Positions 8,645 to 18,250 of a stretch of DNA of 64,000 bases are shown piece after piece (the first letter of the stretch is position 1; every line of letters starts with the position of its first letter). The stretch is from a virus. Below the pieces are notes generated by a model. The model saw only the letters and a program-made list of their open reading frames with translations, was not told the origin of the DNA and ran no database searches. The position numbers and the translations under genes were made by a program. The stretch spans positions 62,001 through 126,000 of the IMG/VR virus record IMGVR_UViG_3300027759_000046. One strand, given 5' to 3'.

Positions 8645-9334
8645 ATGATTAACATGACCTACATTTACGATGAGTTTATGCACAAACTAAAAACTCAAGA
8701 AAATTTTTCTCTTGTGAGATACGGAGACGGCGAATGGGCTGTAGCTTTAAGAAAGGAGCCAACATATTCCATAATTTTAAGAAGGTTTGAAAAGGTAGAC
8801 GGCCTAATCAGATCAGGAGATACAATGCTTGACATTATAAAGTCTGGTCCCAAGTATTATTTTGGTCTTCAAAATCTTGCGCTAAGCCTTTGGCCTGAAG
8901 ATATCGAAAGCGCTATTCCAGATGGGGTCAATGTGATAAATGCAGATATGCTACACAGACTATCTGAAATGGGTTCTCTTGGAGACTTCTTTGATGTTTT
9001 AAAAACTCGAGAGCTTATCCTATTGGGGCCAGAATACCTTAAGAACCTAAATTTCTTAACCTTTGATCACGTTATTTCGCCTGATCCAAATTCTTGGGAT
9101 TATTGCGATGAGCTGCAGGCTCAAATTGAAGAAAAACTTGCAGGTAAAACTAATCCAGTAATTCTCTATTCGGCAAGCATTGCTGCTAAAATAATTATCG
9201 ACCGTATGTACAATAAGTATGGCGAAACGATAACTCAAATTGATACAGGTTCTCTATTGGATCCTTACGCTGGGGTCCATACTCGAGAATACCATAAAAC
9301 TGTATTGGAAAGACTTGCTTCACAGAAAAACTAA
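8645..9334 (+). CDS. GT-D-type glycosyltransferase (DUF1792-like)
   Basis: The 229-residue protein carries FSLVRYGDGEW near residue 20, the (S/V)RxGDGE motif of the GT-D glycosyltransferase fold, and the C-terminal LYSASIAAKIIIDRMY...TQIDTGSLLDPYAG. It is a paralogue of the minus-strand protein at 57664-58410, which shares both blocks (FSLIRLGDGDL, TQIDIGSALDPYAG). Assignment to the GT-D family is from motif memory. An ATG at 8654 is an alternative start. The next gene begins 1 base after the stop. Confidence 0.72.
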   Translation: MINMTYIYDEFMHKLKTQENFSLVRYGDGEWAVALRKEPTYSIILRRFEKVDGLIRSGDTMLDIIKSGPKYYFGLQNLALSLWPEDIESAIPDGVNVINADMLHRLSEMGSLGDFFDVLKTRELILLGPEYLKNLNFLTFDHVISPDPNSWDYCDELQAQIEEKLAGKTNPVILYSASIAAKIIIDRMYNKYGETITQIDTGSLLDPYAGVHTREYHKTVLERLASQKN

Positions 9335-9335
9335 G

Positions 9336-10163
9336 ATGAAATTAGCTGCAGGATATGTCGTATTTGACGGATTGGAGACTCTTAGGGCGTCCCTAGCGTC
9401 AGTCAGAAATCAGGTCAATATAATTATTGTCTCATACCAACGGGTTTCCTGGGGAGGAACTATGGCGAAACCTGAGCTGATCCCAACTCTCAATGAATTA
9501 AAAAAAGAAGGGCTAATTGATCATATTATTGAGTTCACGCAGTTTAGACCAAGTAATCTAAAAACGCCAGACTCTGTAATTCAGGCCAAATCATTTGAGC
9601 TCAATAAGAGACAGAGTTGCCTTGATCTCGCACGTAGTCTTGGAGCAACACATTATCTTTCAATGGATGCTGACGAATGCTATCGAGATTCTGAATTTGC
9701 ATGGGCAAAGGCTGAGATTGAGACTCACTCACTTGATGCAACTGCTCTACACTATATTAACTACGTTACTCCAACTCTGCACAGAGGTCATTCGCGCTGG
9801 AAAATTCCATTCATCTATCGAGTTACTCCAACTTGTAGACATCATACTCTACAGCAAATATTTTCAGGAGTTGATCCAACTCGAGGTATGATAGACGACT
9901 CTTATCGCAAGAGTCGAGTATTTGAAAGGGATATAATCTCAATGCACCACATGGAAATGGTTAGGCACGATATTGAGGCCAAGTACCATGCATCAAGCAG
10001 ATTCTTTCCAAATCGAGAAAACCTAAATATTTTAGCGAATGATGTGGTTGAGGCCCAAAGAACTGGGTCTCTTAAATTTACCGGGCCTCATCTTGGAGAT
10101 GACGATCCCAAAGTAAGTAAATCCTTAATTGAGTGTCCAAACGAATTTGGGATAGACTTTTAG
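9336..10163 (+). CDS. Probable glycosyltransferase, GT-A-like
   Basis: From the ATG at 9336, just after the previous stop, the protein has 275 residues and starts MKLAAGYVVFDGLETLRASL. It keeps the order of a GT-A enzyme: an N-terminal strand, IIIVSYQRVSWGG, then HYLSMDADECY as the DxD site near residue 110, and a histidine-rich SMHHMEMVRHD near the end. The frame is open upstream to 9240, but that lies inside the previous gene. It ends the cassette, and its stop overlaps the convergent spike gene by 4 bases. Confidence 0.7.
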   Translation: MKLAAGYVVFDGLETLRASLASVRNQVNIIIVSYQRVSWGGTMAKPELIPTLNELKKEGLIDHIIEFTQFRPSNLKTPDSVIQAKSFELNKRQSCLDLARSLGATHYLSMDADECYRDSEFAWAKAEIETHSLDATALHYINYVTPTLHRGHSRWKIPFIYRVTPTCRHHTLQQIFSGVDPTRGMIDDSYRKSRVFERDIISMHHMEMVRHDIEAKYHASSRFFPNRENLNILANDVVEAQRTGSLKFTGPHLGDDDPKVSKSLIECPNEFGIDF

Positions 10164-10972
10164 TCTGACGCGATTGTAACGTGTTTTGCTAAGTACAGGG
10201 AGGCAGCATTCTGCACAGTTGCAAGAGTTGCGCCTGGCGTAGCTGGCATTTTAGCATCGATTGCTGCAGCCAAGCCGTTAAGTACTACTTCTAATTGATT
10301 TCCCAATACCGCATTATTGAATACTCCGTCCTTACCGATCTCAACGTTTCCGCCCGTAATCTTAACTGTTCTAGCGTCAACTGTAACTTGAGAACCTGTT
10401 GTTAAATTAATCTGCGAATCCGATACGATCCGAATTACATTATTCTCTAATGAAATTGATGACTGATTGTCCTTGTGTTCAATCAACACGTTTGACGTCT
10501 TTTGATCAATTCGAATGAAAGATTTTTTCATCTCCATTTGCAGACCAATCTCACGATCAAACCAAAATTTAATCTCTTCATCTCCGTCAAACAGGATAAA
10601 ATGAGCTCCTTCGTATTTAGTTGGAGTCTGAGCTCCTTTCTTAAGCTCGTCCTTAATATCTTCTCCGACCTCCTGAACTTGACAGTATTCTGGTGAGTAA
10701 ATATCTCCATTGCTAAATCTGACCTGAACTACTGCACCGACTTTTGGAATCGATAGGGATCCAGCGCGAGCGTCCTGGCCAAAGAATAGGGGCTTATTTG
10801 CTGGAGTTGCCCATGGCAAATCAGCGACTTCAATATCGTCAAACAGCGAAAATACTCTGACACGACAGCGACCTTCATATAGAGGATCCATAATGTCTTC
10901 TACCTTTCCTAGATAGACTTCCGTAAATTCTTCAACCGCTGAGTTGGTTTTAATGCTCGTATTATCAATCAT
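10160..10972 (-). CDS. 5: Baseplate spike protein, gp5/VgrG-like OB fold with beta-helix
   Basis: The 270-residue protein has an N-terminal OB-type domain (VEDIMDPLYEGRCRVRVFSLF...LPWATPANKP...GAVVQVRFSNGD) as in gp5 and VgrG. A repetitive beta region follows (SSISLENNVIRIVSDSQ, VTVDARTVKITGGNVEIG), which should form the trimeric needle. There is no lysozyme domain, unlike T4 gp5, so cell-wall cutting must come from another protein. It is the last gene of the hub operon 16440-10160. Confidence 0.82.
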   Translation of the reverse strand: MIDNTSIKTNSAVEEFTEVYLGKVEDIMDPLYEGRCRVRVFSLFDDIEVADLPWATPANKPLFFGQDARAGSLSIPKVGAVVQVRFSNGDIYSPEYCQVQEVGEDIKDELKKGAQTPTKYEGAHFILFDGDEEIKFWFDREIGLQMEMKKSFIRIDQKTSNVLIEHKDNQSSISLENNVIRIVSDSQINLTTGSQVTVDARTVKITGGNVEIGKDGVFNNAVLGNQLEVVLNGLAAAIDAKMPATPGATLATVQNAASLYLAKHVTIASD

Positions 10973-11003
10973 ATAATAGTTATACTTCTAATTTAGTAAT
11001 AGG

Positions 11004-12326
11004 TTATGGATAAACGTCTCCAAGATCGCCATTGCCAACTACGCTCGGTGGATTCGGGGTTGGGTAAATATCGCTCTTAAGATTGCTCGTAAGCGGCGGG
11101 CCAACTGGGGCTTGACGACCCGTTAGTGAGGCTCCAAACTTATTGATTGCGCCAGCTACTCCATTTAAACCGCCTTCGTCATACACATTACCTAAGGCCT
11201 TGCCTTCTAGGGCAGTTTGTATATCATTCATGAAAGATCCAACGATTGCGCCAGGCAATCTCATTGCTGTGCTAGTAATATTATTTATGCGGTTTGCAAT
11301 TCCTTGAGCCGCTCCACCAAATAGGTTAAATTGACCAAGCCTATTTGAATAAGTATTACCTAAGTCGCTAGCACTACGATCCCCATTGTGAATTGTTTTA
11401 ATATCATTAACATCGCTAATCGGAACAGGCTGGTGTTCAACCCAACCAACATTCACTTTGAAACTTGGTGAAAATGGTTTATCGTCAGTTGATATTTTAT
11501 GTTCAGTTTGGCCGCCTGATCCAGCTATAAAGTCTGAAAAATCAAATTCGCACATTTTAAGTCTAAACTTAACAACCTTTAAACCTGATACAGTATTTTT
11601 TTTAGCATCCTCTTTGAATAATTTATAGTCATTAGTTTTATCGTACGTATTGTAGTCAACCAAATTTCTAATTTCAATTAGGCTTATTTCCATATCAAAC
11701 CATCTTAGATTATCCGGCAGTCTGTATGACAGGCGTTGCTCATCGTATATTGCATAGCGATAATTTTCAGCAATATCGGTTAAGGGCTGAGTAACTGACT
11801 CAAGGCAATTAAAAGTTAAAGTAGCTTTCTTATTACCTTCTTTTACACGACCAATCGTCTTCCATAGGTCCGAAATTCCTTGCACTGATTGGAAATACCA
11901 AGGTGAAGACTGTATGGTGCTTAGTCCTTTGATTGCCTTGCCTAAACAGACCGCTGGGTTATAAGAGTCGCTTCCAGTATTAGGCATAGTCTTGTGATCT
12001 GCCCCGTAATAATCAGTCAGCCAGTCATACGCACAGTATTCAACAAGATTGTGAGCCTTCTCGGAAGTAATCACAGAGTCTCTTGAATATCTAGTTGGAT
12101 CAACTGATGCATTAGTTAAAAACCAATCCATTGGGCCAATCAATAGGTTATCGTTTGAGATTCCATCTGTTGCAAATTGCGCTCTCGATGGAAAAAAATC
12201 AACGACAAAGGTTAGAAAAACTGGGTCTTGAAAGTCAAATATTGACGACTTTACGAACATATCGACCATTGGCGAGCTTGTAGAGATTGAATCTGCAAAC
12301 TTTACGTTATTTGGATTAGTTATCAT
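11004..12326 (-). CDS. Baseplate or tail structural protein
   Basis: No family is recognised with certainty in these 440 residues. The first half is mixed alpha/beta and contains FRLKMCEFDFSDFIAGSGG near residue 265, which resembles tail-tube or tube-like strands. The C-terminal third is rich in Gly, Asn and Pro. It sits between the gp27/gpD-like hub gene and the spike gene, with 2 bases between it and the hub gene. A role as tube-baseplate junction or hub protein is inferred from context. Confidence 0.6.
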   Translation of the reverse strand: MITNPNNVKFADSISTSSPMVDMFVKSSIFDFQDPVFLTFVVDFFPSRAQFATDGISNDNLLIGPMDWFLTNASVDPTRYSRDSVITSEKAHNLVEYCAYDWLTDYYGADHKTMPNTGSDSYNPAVCLGKAIKGLSTIQSSPWYFQSVQGISDLWKTIGRVKEGNKKATLTFNCLESVTQPLTDIAENYRYAIYDEQRLSYRLPDNLRWFDMEISLIEIRNLVDYNTYDKTNDYKLFKEDAKKNTVSGLKVVKFRLKMCEFDFSDFIAGSGGQTEHKISTDDKPFSPSFKVNVGWVEHQPVPISDVNDIKTIHNGDRSASDLGNTYSNRLGQFNLFGGAAQGIANRINNITSTAMRLPGAIVGSFMNDIQTALEGKALGNVYDEGGLNGVAGAINKFGASLTGRQAPVGPPLTSNLKSDIYPTPNPPSVVGNGDLGDVYP

Positions 12327-12328
12327 TA

Positions 12329-13864
12329 TTAAGTAGTAATTTCATTTTTTGGTCGAGGTAATAACCAGTGTCTTCTAGCCAAAAGCATCTCAGTTTCAAA
12401 TTTACCGTCAAGGTACTTGTAATCAATTGATGATACGTAATAGAAACCGCTTAGCCCCTTATCATAAAATTCAGCCGCCATATTTTGATCGTATTCTGGA
12501 TTACCAGTTTCAACGCTAGCCGGGTCAAAGTCTTCTGAATTTTCCTTTCGTGAAACTGCTGCGTTCATTGCAGCTTGTCGTTGTAAAAATATTGCAACTG
12601 CAACTCTAGAACCTCTAATAATATTCGCGTTTAGACCGTCTAGTCTAATTTTCAACATGTTCTTTTGAGTCTCTTTTAGGTTATGATCATTGATTATGTG
12701 TGCAAACTTATATTGATTATGAGCGTTTCCGTAATCGATTCCGCGCCATTCACCAATAATTGAGTCAGCATTTGCGTACTCGTCTAGGATAACTGTTTGC
12801 GGAGCTCGACCGTCTGCTCCAGCTGGTGTAGTAATCGGTTCTGCATAGTGCTCAATGAAGTTAACTGAATCTGCATCAGAATCTTTTGTTTCAGAATTTC
12901 CGCCGTGATCATACCAATAGGCCTGTCTCCTTAATCCATTATTAACTAGGACCTCGCCATGATTACTAACTAACGAAAATTCATGAATGAACGATTCCGA
13001 ACCCTTTGCTGATTTATAATTACTTAACACAATATCAACCGGCGAATTGTCAGCATCAGCGTCTAGAGCCGGATCCACCTGATTTTTATTTAGAGCAGTT
13101 TGAACTAGCGTAGTAAATCCCTTATCTAACTCCTTATCTTGACCAAACATCTTCTCAACATTTATGAAATTAAGCGTGTAATATCGATCAATAAAACAGT
13201 CAAAGAAGTTTGAATCATCGGAGTAAGCCATCTTTTTAATATGTGAAATGAATGATTTGTAAGAGTAATTAGGCATAAGCCAAGTCATTTGGTCTTTCGT
13301 ATCCGCCTCTGCTAAATTATCTGCAAAGCCTAATTGCAATTCATCAGCGACTTTCTGTAAAACCCCCTTTGATGTTAAGTTTGGATAAGATCTTGAAAAC
13401 TGACCGTTTAATTTTGGAATATAGAGATCCCCGCTAATTGTATAGATGGTAGTTGACGTTCCGGGCAAGCTAATTGAACTCACGTTATTAATCAAATAGT
13501 CGCCAGCTAAGCTCTTAAGCTTTTTGTTTGGTGATTGGATAAACACACTTGCGATAATATTCGCAAGTGGATAGCCGCCTGCACCAAATACCGAATGTCC
13601 ATCAATTAATGTGATTGATATTCTTGGAACCAATTCATTTTGCCAAACGTGTATTGACTTGATAGCATCTGCTGGTAATCTGACTTGGCCTATCATAACG
13701 ATTGGCGTCATCAAACCCTTACGTTCAGAATAACCTATAAAATCGGCCTTTTTATCAAAGATCTCATTACCATTAGCATCCTTGAACTGTTTGGTGTCCC
13801 TAACCGCAATCTGAGTTGGCGTAATCTTTGGCGTAGATCTAATTAAAATTTTATCAATTGCCAT
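12329..13864 (-). CDS. 27: Baseplate hub protein, gp27/gpD-like
   Basis: The 511-residue protein fits the phage late-control/hub family: an N-terminal strand-rich domain with RISITLIDGHSVFGAGGYPL near residue 80, a middle region (SYPNLTSKGVLQKVADELQLGF), and a C-terminal part ending in FYYVSSIDYKYLDGKFETEMLLARRHWL, the beta-barrel close typical of these proteins. The hub links tail tube and spike, and the spike gene follows two genes later. Sequence identity to T4 gp27 is not obvious, so the call rests on pattern and order. Confidence 0.65.
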   Translation of the reverse strand: MAIDKILIRSTPKITPTQIAVRDTKQFKDANGNEIFDKKADFIGYSERKGLMTPIVMIGQVRLPADAIKSIHVWQNELVPRISITLIDGHSVFGAGGYPLANIIASVFIQSPNKKLKSLAGDYLINNVSSISLPGTSTTIYTISGDLYIPKLNGQFSRSYPNLTSKGVLQKVADELQLGFADNLAEADTKDQMTWLMPNYSYKSFISHIKKMAYSDDSNFFDCFIDRYYTLNFINVEKMFGQDKELDKGFTTLVQTALNKNQVDPALDADADNSPVDIVLSNYKSAKGSESFIHEFSLVSNHGEVLVNNGLRRQAYWYDHGGNSETKDSDADSVNFIEHYAEPITTPAGADGRAPQTVILDEYANADSIIGEWRGIDYGNAHNQYKFAHIINDHNLKETQKNMLKIRLDGLNANIIRGSRVAVAIFLQRQAAMNAAVSRKENSEDFDPASVETGNPEYDQNMAAEFYDKGLSGFYYVSSIDYKYLDGKFETEMLLARRHWLLPRPKNEITT

Positions 13865-14442
13865 TATTTAATTTTATTTTTAATTAGAGTCTCTTTAAGT
13901 TTTGATCTAGAGATAGGAGTTGGGCAATCTTGTTTACTAATTGAAGTAACGTCCCCACCAAATATAATTTTACCATTTGCCACTTTTACGCTGCTATCGA
14001 GAGCAACGTTAGGCGGAACCAACGGAGCTGCTCCAGCTTTCTTCTGTAAATACTCAGCACGACGCTTATCCTTTTTGGTTTTGGGAGTAAAGACAACGTT
14101 TGATTTCTTTTTTCTAGGCCCAAATTCTGCAAGAGTAGGAGCTGCTCCAAATTTATTCAAGGTAGCTGAATCTGGGATTCGAATAACATCTCCAATATTT
14201 AACGAAAATGGATTAGAGTAGCCATTGTATTTTAATAATAGATCAGCATAGTCAGTTTTTTGATAAAATATGTACGAGATCAAGTCAGGTCTCATGCACG
14301 TCTCATCAGTCACAGCGTATAACTGTCCGCTGTTTATTCTGATTCCAAGATACGATACTGCTCGACGAATCAAGTCAACAACGACATCACCGTTGGGTTT
14401 CGTAAACTCTTTTTTATTGGTAAGTGTTTTTAGTCCTAGCAT
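13864..14442 (-). CDS. LysM-like baseplate/tube protein
   Basis: In this 192-residue protein, residues 40-90 read DLISYIFYQKTDYADLLLKYNG then NPFSLNIGDVIRIPD, a LysM-like or gp53-like fold used in contractile tails to join tube and hub. The rest is basic and low in complexity. It overlaps the hub gene by one base. By order it matches LysM tube adaptors of contractile injection systems as well as T4 gp53; sequence alone does not decide. Confidence 0.65.
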   Translation of the reverse strand: MLGLKTLTNKKEFTKPNGDVVVDLIRRAVSYLGIRINSGQLYAVTDETCMRPDLISYIFYQKTDYADLLLKYNGYSNPFSLNIGDVIRIPDSATLNKFGAAPTLAEFGPRKKKSNVVFTPKTKKDKRRAEYLQKKAGAAPLVPPNVALDSSVKVANGKIIFGGDVTSISKQDCPTPISRSKLKETLIKNKIK

Positions 14443-14451
14443 GTCTCTATA

Positions 14452-16440
14452 TTATTGTTTATCTTGGCGACGATCGTAATACATCCACAAGATTGAATCA
14501 TCAATTTCGTTTTCCGCAACCTTCTTTGGATCGTCTGCTCCTGCATAACCGTACGCTCGTCTAATTCTACTTCTGTAATTTACGTAAGTATTGCCTTTTA
14601 GTTTATCTTGATCACCTGCATCTAGATCATTAAATGATTTCTTGGCTTTCTCGCTCCATTCAGTATTATTTGTCTCTCCGAATGTGTCATTCGCTGATGA
14701 AAACGGTCGCAGCTTAGATGACATCATCTTGGTCTCACCTAAGTTAAAAATTCTCTCAATTGCAACCTTATCTCGAGGTTTACCTTGTTGCAACGCAACC
14801 TTAAATGTTACGCCAGTCGGAAAATCATCTGGTCCCATCTCTTCGTCAAATACCATATCGCAGGCTGAGCACACAAGATCCCCCATTGTCATAATTGGAT
14901 TAAGTGGATTGCCGACAACTAGGTGCCATTCACCAATAGGTCGATCAGATAGAGCTGATCTAACTGATATTAACTTGGGAACTGCTTCGGCTAGTGCACT
15001 AATTGCAACAGTCTGCGCAACATTTGCAGCTTTGTTTTTAATCTTGGTGAAATCTTCATTGCCTGCATCTTGCATCATTGAAATTCCCTGATCTGCTGCT
15101 GCTTTTATACTGTCCATCACCGACGACGCAAGTTTCACCATGTCTGCACCCGAATTGTTCTCAAATGAGGTTGCCCAGTTTGTTAAAATATTGCCAAGCG
15201 CCTCCGTCGTTGTAGGATCAAACTTTACACCAGTTCTTGGAAAATATCTGGCCAATTGGCCTAGAAATTGCGCATCATTATAGGTCAAATTCAAGAAACT
15301 TGAAATAAGATCAAGTGCAACAATTTTTGGACTAAGACCATTAAACGATCTAAATGAATAATGAAACTCTATCGTAAATGGCGAATTCCAGCCGTCTTGC
15401 ATACCCCTTTCCCTTCGAGTACTTTGGTGAATTACATTCACTGGGCCGTACACTCGATTCCAGTATGGACCGTTTGTTTCGTACTGACCCTTTAGAAATG
15501 TCTGCAGCTTTCCCTCCATGCCGCTTAATTGCTGAAGCTGCGCATTGTTGCCCTTTAGCCCAACATACACCTTTTTAAGCTGGTCAGCCTTACCCTTTAG
15601 TTCCTTAACGCCGTCAAACATTTTTACTAAATCGTCGACCGTCACCTCATTTCCTTCAATATCCTGCTGCTGAACTGAAACTGTGGTCCATTTGAGATTC
15701 CACTTCAACATTCCAGTCTTTGCGAGAGAATTATTTGTGCCTTCGCCCCACCAAGTAACCGCTTGTGCAACTGGAATAGGATGCTTCTCGCCAGGTATCG
15801 TGAGCTGATCTTCAACCGGAAATGGATATCGTCTAAGAGTAATCATACGGTTATTTGGAATTTTACCGTAGTTCTTACAAAACATAAAATCAGTCATTGC
15901 GTAAGGCTGGAAGCCAGTAACGCTGAATCCGGACTGTTTTGCTCCCCATAAAATAATTGCCTTTGCTGTAGGGTTTACTAGAGATGGAGAATTTTTTATC
16001 TGAAATTTTGCAATGTCCGCCTTTTTAAGCTCAAGCAATTTAACGTTATCTGCTATCTGTTTTTGAACCGATTCAAGGTCACTAATTTTATTTTCTTTAC
16101 TTAATACTTTGGCCTGCTGTCTTAGCCTTGCCTGTTTATTATTAATTTCGTTAGTTGCTTGAGTATTGGCAGCATCATTTTCGCCAGTATTGGTTCGGCT
16201 TGGCGAAAATCCAATAAAGTGGCCAGCCGGCTCATAAGAGAGACCGTTCCTAAACTTGGAATACTGGAAAATTGAAAATTTATTGAAAATTGACTCTGGT
16301 GCCGAATTAATCACCGAGCCGTTACCTTCTCCGCCTAATACCTTTGATAGATCATAGATGCTACTGCTCGTAGCAAGCTTCTCCATGTAGTTGGTACCGC
16401 TAAATATCTGTTCAACCTTTAATGCCCAATCATTCGCCAT
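14452..16440 (-). CDS. Large baseplate or tail structural protein
   Basis: This 662-residue protein is the first gene of the hub operon, with a late promoter 21 bases upstream. It has a coiled-coil stretch at about 90-145 and an aromatic-rich central block (RVYGPVNVIHQSTRRERGMQ, TIEFHYSFRSFNGLSPKIVA). No enzyme motif is visible. I do not recognise the family; position and size suggest a baseplate or inner tail component. Confidence 0.55.
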   Translation of the reverse strand: MANDWALKVEQIFSGTNYMEKLATSSSIYDLSKVLGGEGNGSVINSAPESIFNKFSIFQYSKFRNGLSYEPAGHFIGFSPSRTNTGENDAANTQATNEINNKQARLRQQAKVLSKENKISDLESVQKQIADNVKLLELKKADIAKFQIKNSPSLVNPTAKAIILWGAKQSGFSVTGFQPYAMTDFMFCKNYGKIPNNRMITLRRYPFPVEDQLTIPGEKHPIPVAQAVTWWGEGTNNSLAKTGMLKWNLKWTTVSVQQQDIEGNEVTVDDLVKMFDGVKELKGKADQLKKVYVGLKGNNAQLQQLSGMEGKLQTFLKGQYETNGPYWNRVYGPVNVIHQSTRRERGMQDGWNSPFTIEFHYSFRSFNGLSPKIVALDLISSFLNLTYNDAQFLGQLARYFPRTGVKFDPTTTEALGNILTNWATSFENNSGADMVKLASSVMDSIKAAADQGISMMQDAGNEDFTKIKNKAANVAQTVAISALAEAVPKLISVRSALSDRPIGEWHLVVGNPLNPIMTMGDLVCSACDMVFDEEMGPDDFPTGVTFKVALQQGKPRDKVAIERIFNLGETKMMSSKLRPFSSANDTFGETNNTEWSEKAKKSFNDLDAGDQDKLKGNTYVNYRSRIRRAYGYAGADDPKKVAENEIDDSILWMYYDRRQDKQ

Positions 16441-16460
16441 TAATACTACGTTATTTGATA

Positions 16461-16469
16461 TTATTTATC
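16461..16469 (-). promoter_or_regulatory. Late promoter for the hub/baseplate operon
   Basis: The minus strand reads GATAAATAA 21 bases before the ATG at 16440. Confidence 0.65.
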
Positions 16470-16507
16470 AATGGAGTCTAAAGTTACGAGAAATGGCAGA
16501 CTTCAGA

Positions 16508-16954
16508 TTAAGAGTATGGATCTAGGTCCGGGTTTGGAATTTTATGCCAGCGCCTTTCGCTGCCGCTTCCAGCCAATTGAACCTCTTCGGCTGTGTCCTT
16601 GATGAATCGTAGAGCCTCTTCGTAATCACCGTCTGTTAACAGGTCGTCCACCATTTGAGCAGCAGAGTCTGATAACTTAACTCGATAGACTACTGGGTGA
16701 CGTTGATCATTGGCTCTGCATCGCAGCGTCATCAGGCTTAGGTTTCCGCCAAATGCTTTTTTCTCTGGATCGTCCTTGCCGCTAATATCGCTAAGACCTA
16801 GCCCATGTAATCTGTCCAAGTTTTGTGATCTAGCTAGGGAAGGTTCCTTAACAAAAGATTCGATTCCTTTGCAGTCAGCAATGCCGTAATACCAATGGGA
16901 TTCTCCAGTACCGCGTGACTCGTTAAATGATTTAAATGAATTTGCGTATTTCAT
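16508..16954 (-). CDS. Late protein with capsid-targeting-like N terminus and RLHGLGLS motif
   Basis: The 148-residue protein starts MKYANSFKSFNESRG; FNE at 10-12 is a possible protease site. Residues 48-55 are RLHGLGLS, a motif shared with four other proteins in the window. The remainder is a mixed fold with no known domain. It has its own late promoter at 16977-16984. Delivery into the head is inferred from the tag. Confidence 0.65.
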   Translation of the reverse strand: MKYANSFKSFNESRGTGESHWYYGIADCKGIESFVKEPSLARSQNLDRLHGLGLSDISGKDDPEKKAFGGNLSLMTLRCRANDQRHPVVYRVKLSDSAAQMVDDLLTDGDYEEALRFIKDTAEEVQLAGSGSERRWHKIPNPDLDPYS

Positions 16955-16976
16955 AGGCTTAAAATTATTATACCTT

Positions 16977-16984
16977 TATTTATC
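16977..16984 (-). promoter_or_regulatory. Late promoter
   Basis: The minus strand reads GGATAAATAAAG 23 bases before the ATG at 16954. Confidence 0.6.
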
Positions 16985-17044
16985 CTGGACAGGATTCACA
17001 GTTTATAAGTATATTAGTTCTATAAACCACCTAAAACCCGTGTT

Positions 17045-17449
17045 ATGAAAAAGTTAGTAGTTGTATTAGGAGTTGCATTAATCACGTCCTTCAATGCCTT
17101 TAGTCAAAAAATCGATATTCACGTTACTCAAGTATCTGTACGCGAATCAGCAGACGGTCTGCCAGACACAGAGTACTCACTAAATGTTAATTCTTACTAT
17201 TTTATTAACCTGGATGCAGGCACCGTTGTGTATCAAAGCCCTAAATACGATATCGATGTAAGTCGACGCATCATAAGTAAAGACTTAACCGGCAGTATTA
17301 TTACGATCGTTTACGAAGACGATGGCTTTACTCCAACTCTAGTCATTGATAAAAGTACGAATTCGGTTAACTGGATCAATCAAGACTCATCTGCTAAATT
17401 AACGTATGAATTCAGAAAGTTTAGCATGGAAATCAAGGAAAAATCTTAA
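17045..17449 (+). CDS. Small secreted protein
   Basis: The 134-residue protein has a clear signal peptide (MKKLVVVLGVALITSFNAFS, cut likely before QK), with no lipobox. The mature part is beta-rich. It lies on the plus strand, convergent to a tagged late gene, and ends in a shared terminator. The signal peptide style suggests export to the periplasm of a Bacteroidota host. Function unknown; an effect on the host envelope or superinfection is only a guess. Confidence 0.7.
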   Translation: MKKLVVVLGVALITSFNAFSQKIDIHVTQVSVRESADGLPDTEYSLNVNSYYFINLDAGTVVYQSPKYDIDVSRRIISKDLTGSIITIVYEDDGFTPTLVIDKSTNSVNWINQDSSAKLTYEFRKFSMEIKEKS

Positions 17450-17464
17450 CTCAATCAATTCACA

Positions 17465-17505
17465 ATAAAAAAGCCCTTCCAGACAGAAGGGCTTTCGTTG
17501 TTTAA
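17465..17505. terminator. Bidirectional terminator
   Basis: AAAGCCCTTC and GAAGGGCTTT pair across a six-base loop, flanked by A and T runs on both sides, between convergent genes ending at 17449 and 17519. Confidence 0.85.
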
Positions 17506-17518
17506 TATAGTTTGACTA

Positions 17519-18157
17519 TTATTTAGGAGCAGTAGTGGGTGCAACAACTAGTGCCTGCTTAGCCGCAACTGTTGGAACTATGAAAGTTCTAACGAAGTAC
17601 GCCCAATATGTAATTTGAGTTTTACCAGTTGTGTCAGCTGGATCAGCGATCATTGTATTCCATTTTGCATTTTCCAATGATTCTTTGGCATACGGTAAAA
17701 AAATTTCCTGAACTGGTGAATTGCTTGCGCCATTATAGATTGGAGTCAATTGAGAACTTGCTTGATTAATGAAGGCTAGCGCATTCTCTTTTGGAAAAGC
17801 ATTATTGATTGATCTAGGCTGTCTTCCTAGATACGCCATTGCCAAGAAAATTGATTGAACAATGTTAGCACGCTCTTTGAACCAAGCAACTTGAGAGTTG
17901 GCAACCCTTGTATTATCAGGATCAGACGCAGTTTCCGCTTTCACCCACGGTGCAGGCTTTGCAGCGTTTGCGAATTGTGGTACTGAGATATAGCTATCAA
18001 AGTCAGCTTGACTCTTAAATGATAATTTATAGGTAAGCCCGTCTGTTGCTTTAAATCCTGTGCCAGGCGCAGCAACTGCTGCATCAGCCTCTTCTGCTAA
18101 ATTCAGGTCAGTCAAATTCTCATTTAACCACTGTTTGTATCCTTTAATTAGTTGCAT
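17519..18157 (-). CDS. Late protein with capsid-targeting-like N terminus (WLNE type)
   Basis: The 212-residue protein opens MQLIKGYKQWLNENL, with LNE as the likely cleavage site. It resembles the product of 18763-19377 in layout: a similar tag, a Gly/Ala/Pro linker, a related TDGLTYKLSF block, a DPDNTRVA block and a helical C-terminal half. The two are probably paralogues. It has a late promoter 27 bases upstream. No enzyme motif is seen. Confidence 0.65.
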   Translation of the reverse strand: MQLIKGYKQWLNENLTDLNLAEEADAAVAAPGTGFKATDGLTYKLSFKSQADFDSYISVPQFANAAKPAPWVKAETASDPDNTRVANSQVAWFKERANIVQSIFLAMAYLGRQPRSINNAFPKENALAFINQASSQLTPIYNGASNSPVQEIFLPYAKESLENAKWNTMIADPADTTGKTQITYWAYFVRTFIVPTVAAKQALVVAPTTAPK

Positions 18158-18183
18158 GTGATATATTAATTCTTTTTGTAAAG

Positions 18184-18192
18184 TTATTTATC
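18184..18192 (-). promoter_or_regulatory. Late promoter
   Basis: The minus strand reads GATAAATAAC 27 bases before the ATG at 18157. Confidence 0.65.
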
Positions 18193-18250
18193 TTGGCTAA
18201 CCTATAGATTTTGTAGTATATTATAACTAACCAACTAACTAACATACAAT

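Noticed and set aside
9240-9335. Upstream extension of the glycosyltransferase frame to 9240
   Set aside because: It lies in the preceding gene; the ATG at 9336 right after its stop gives a typical start.
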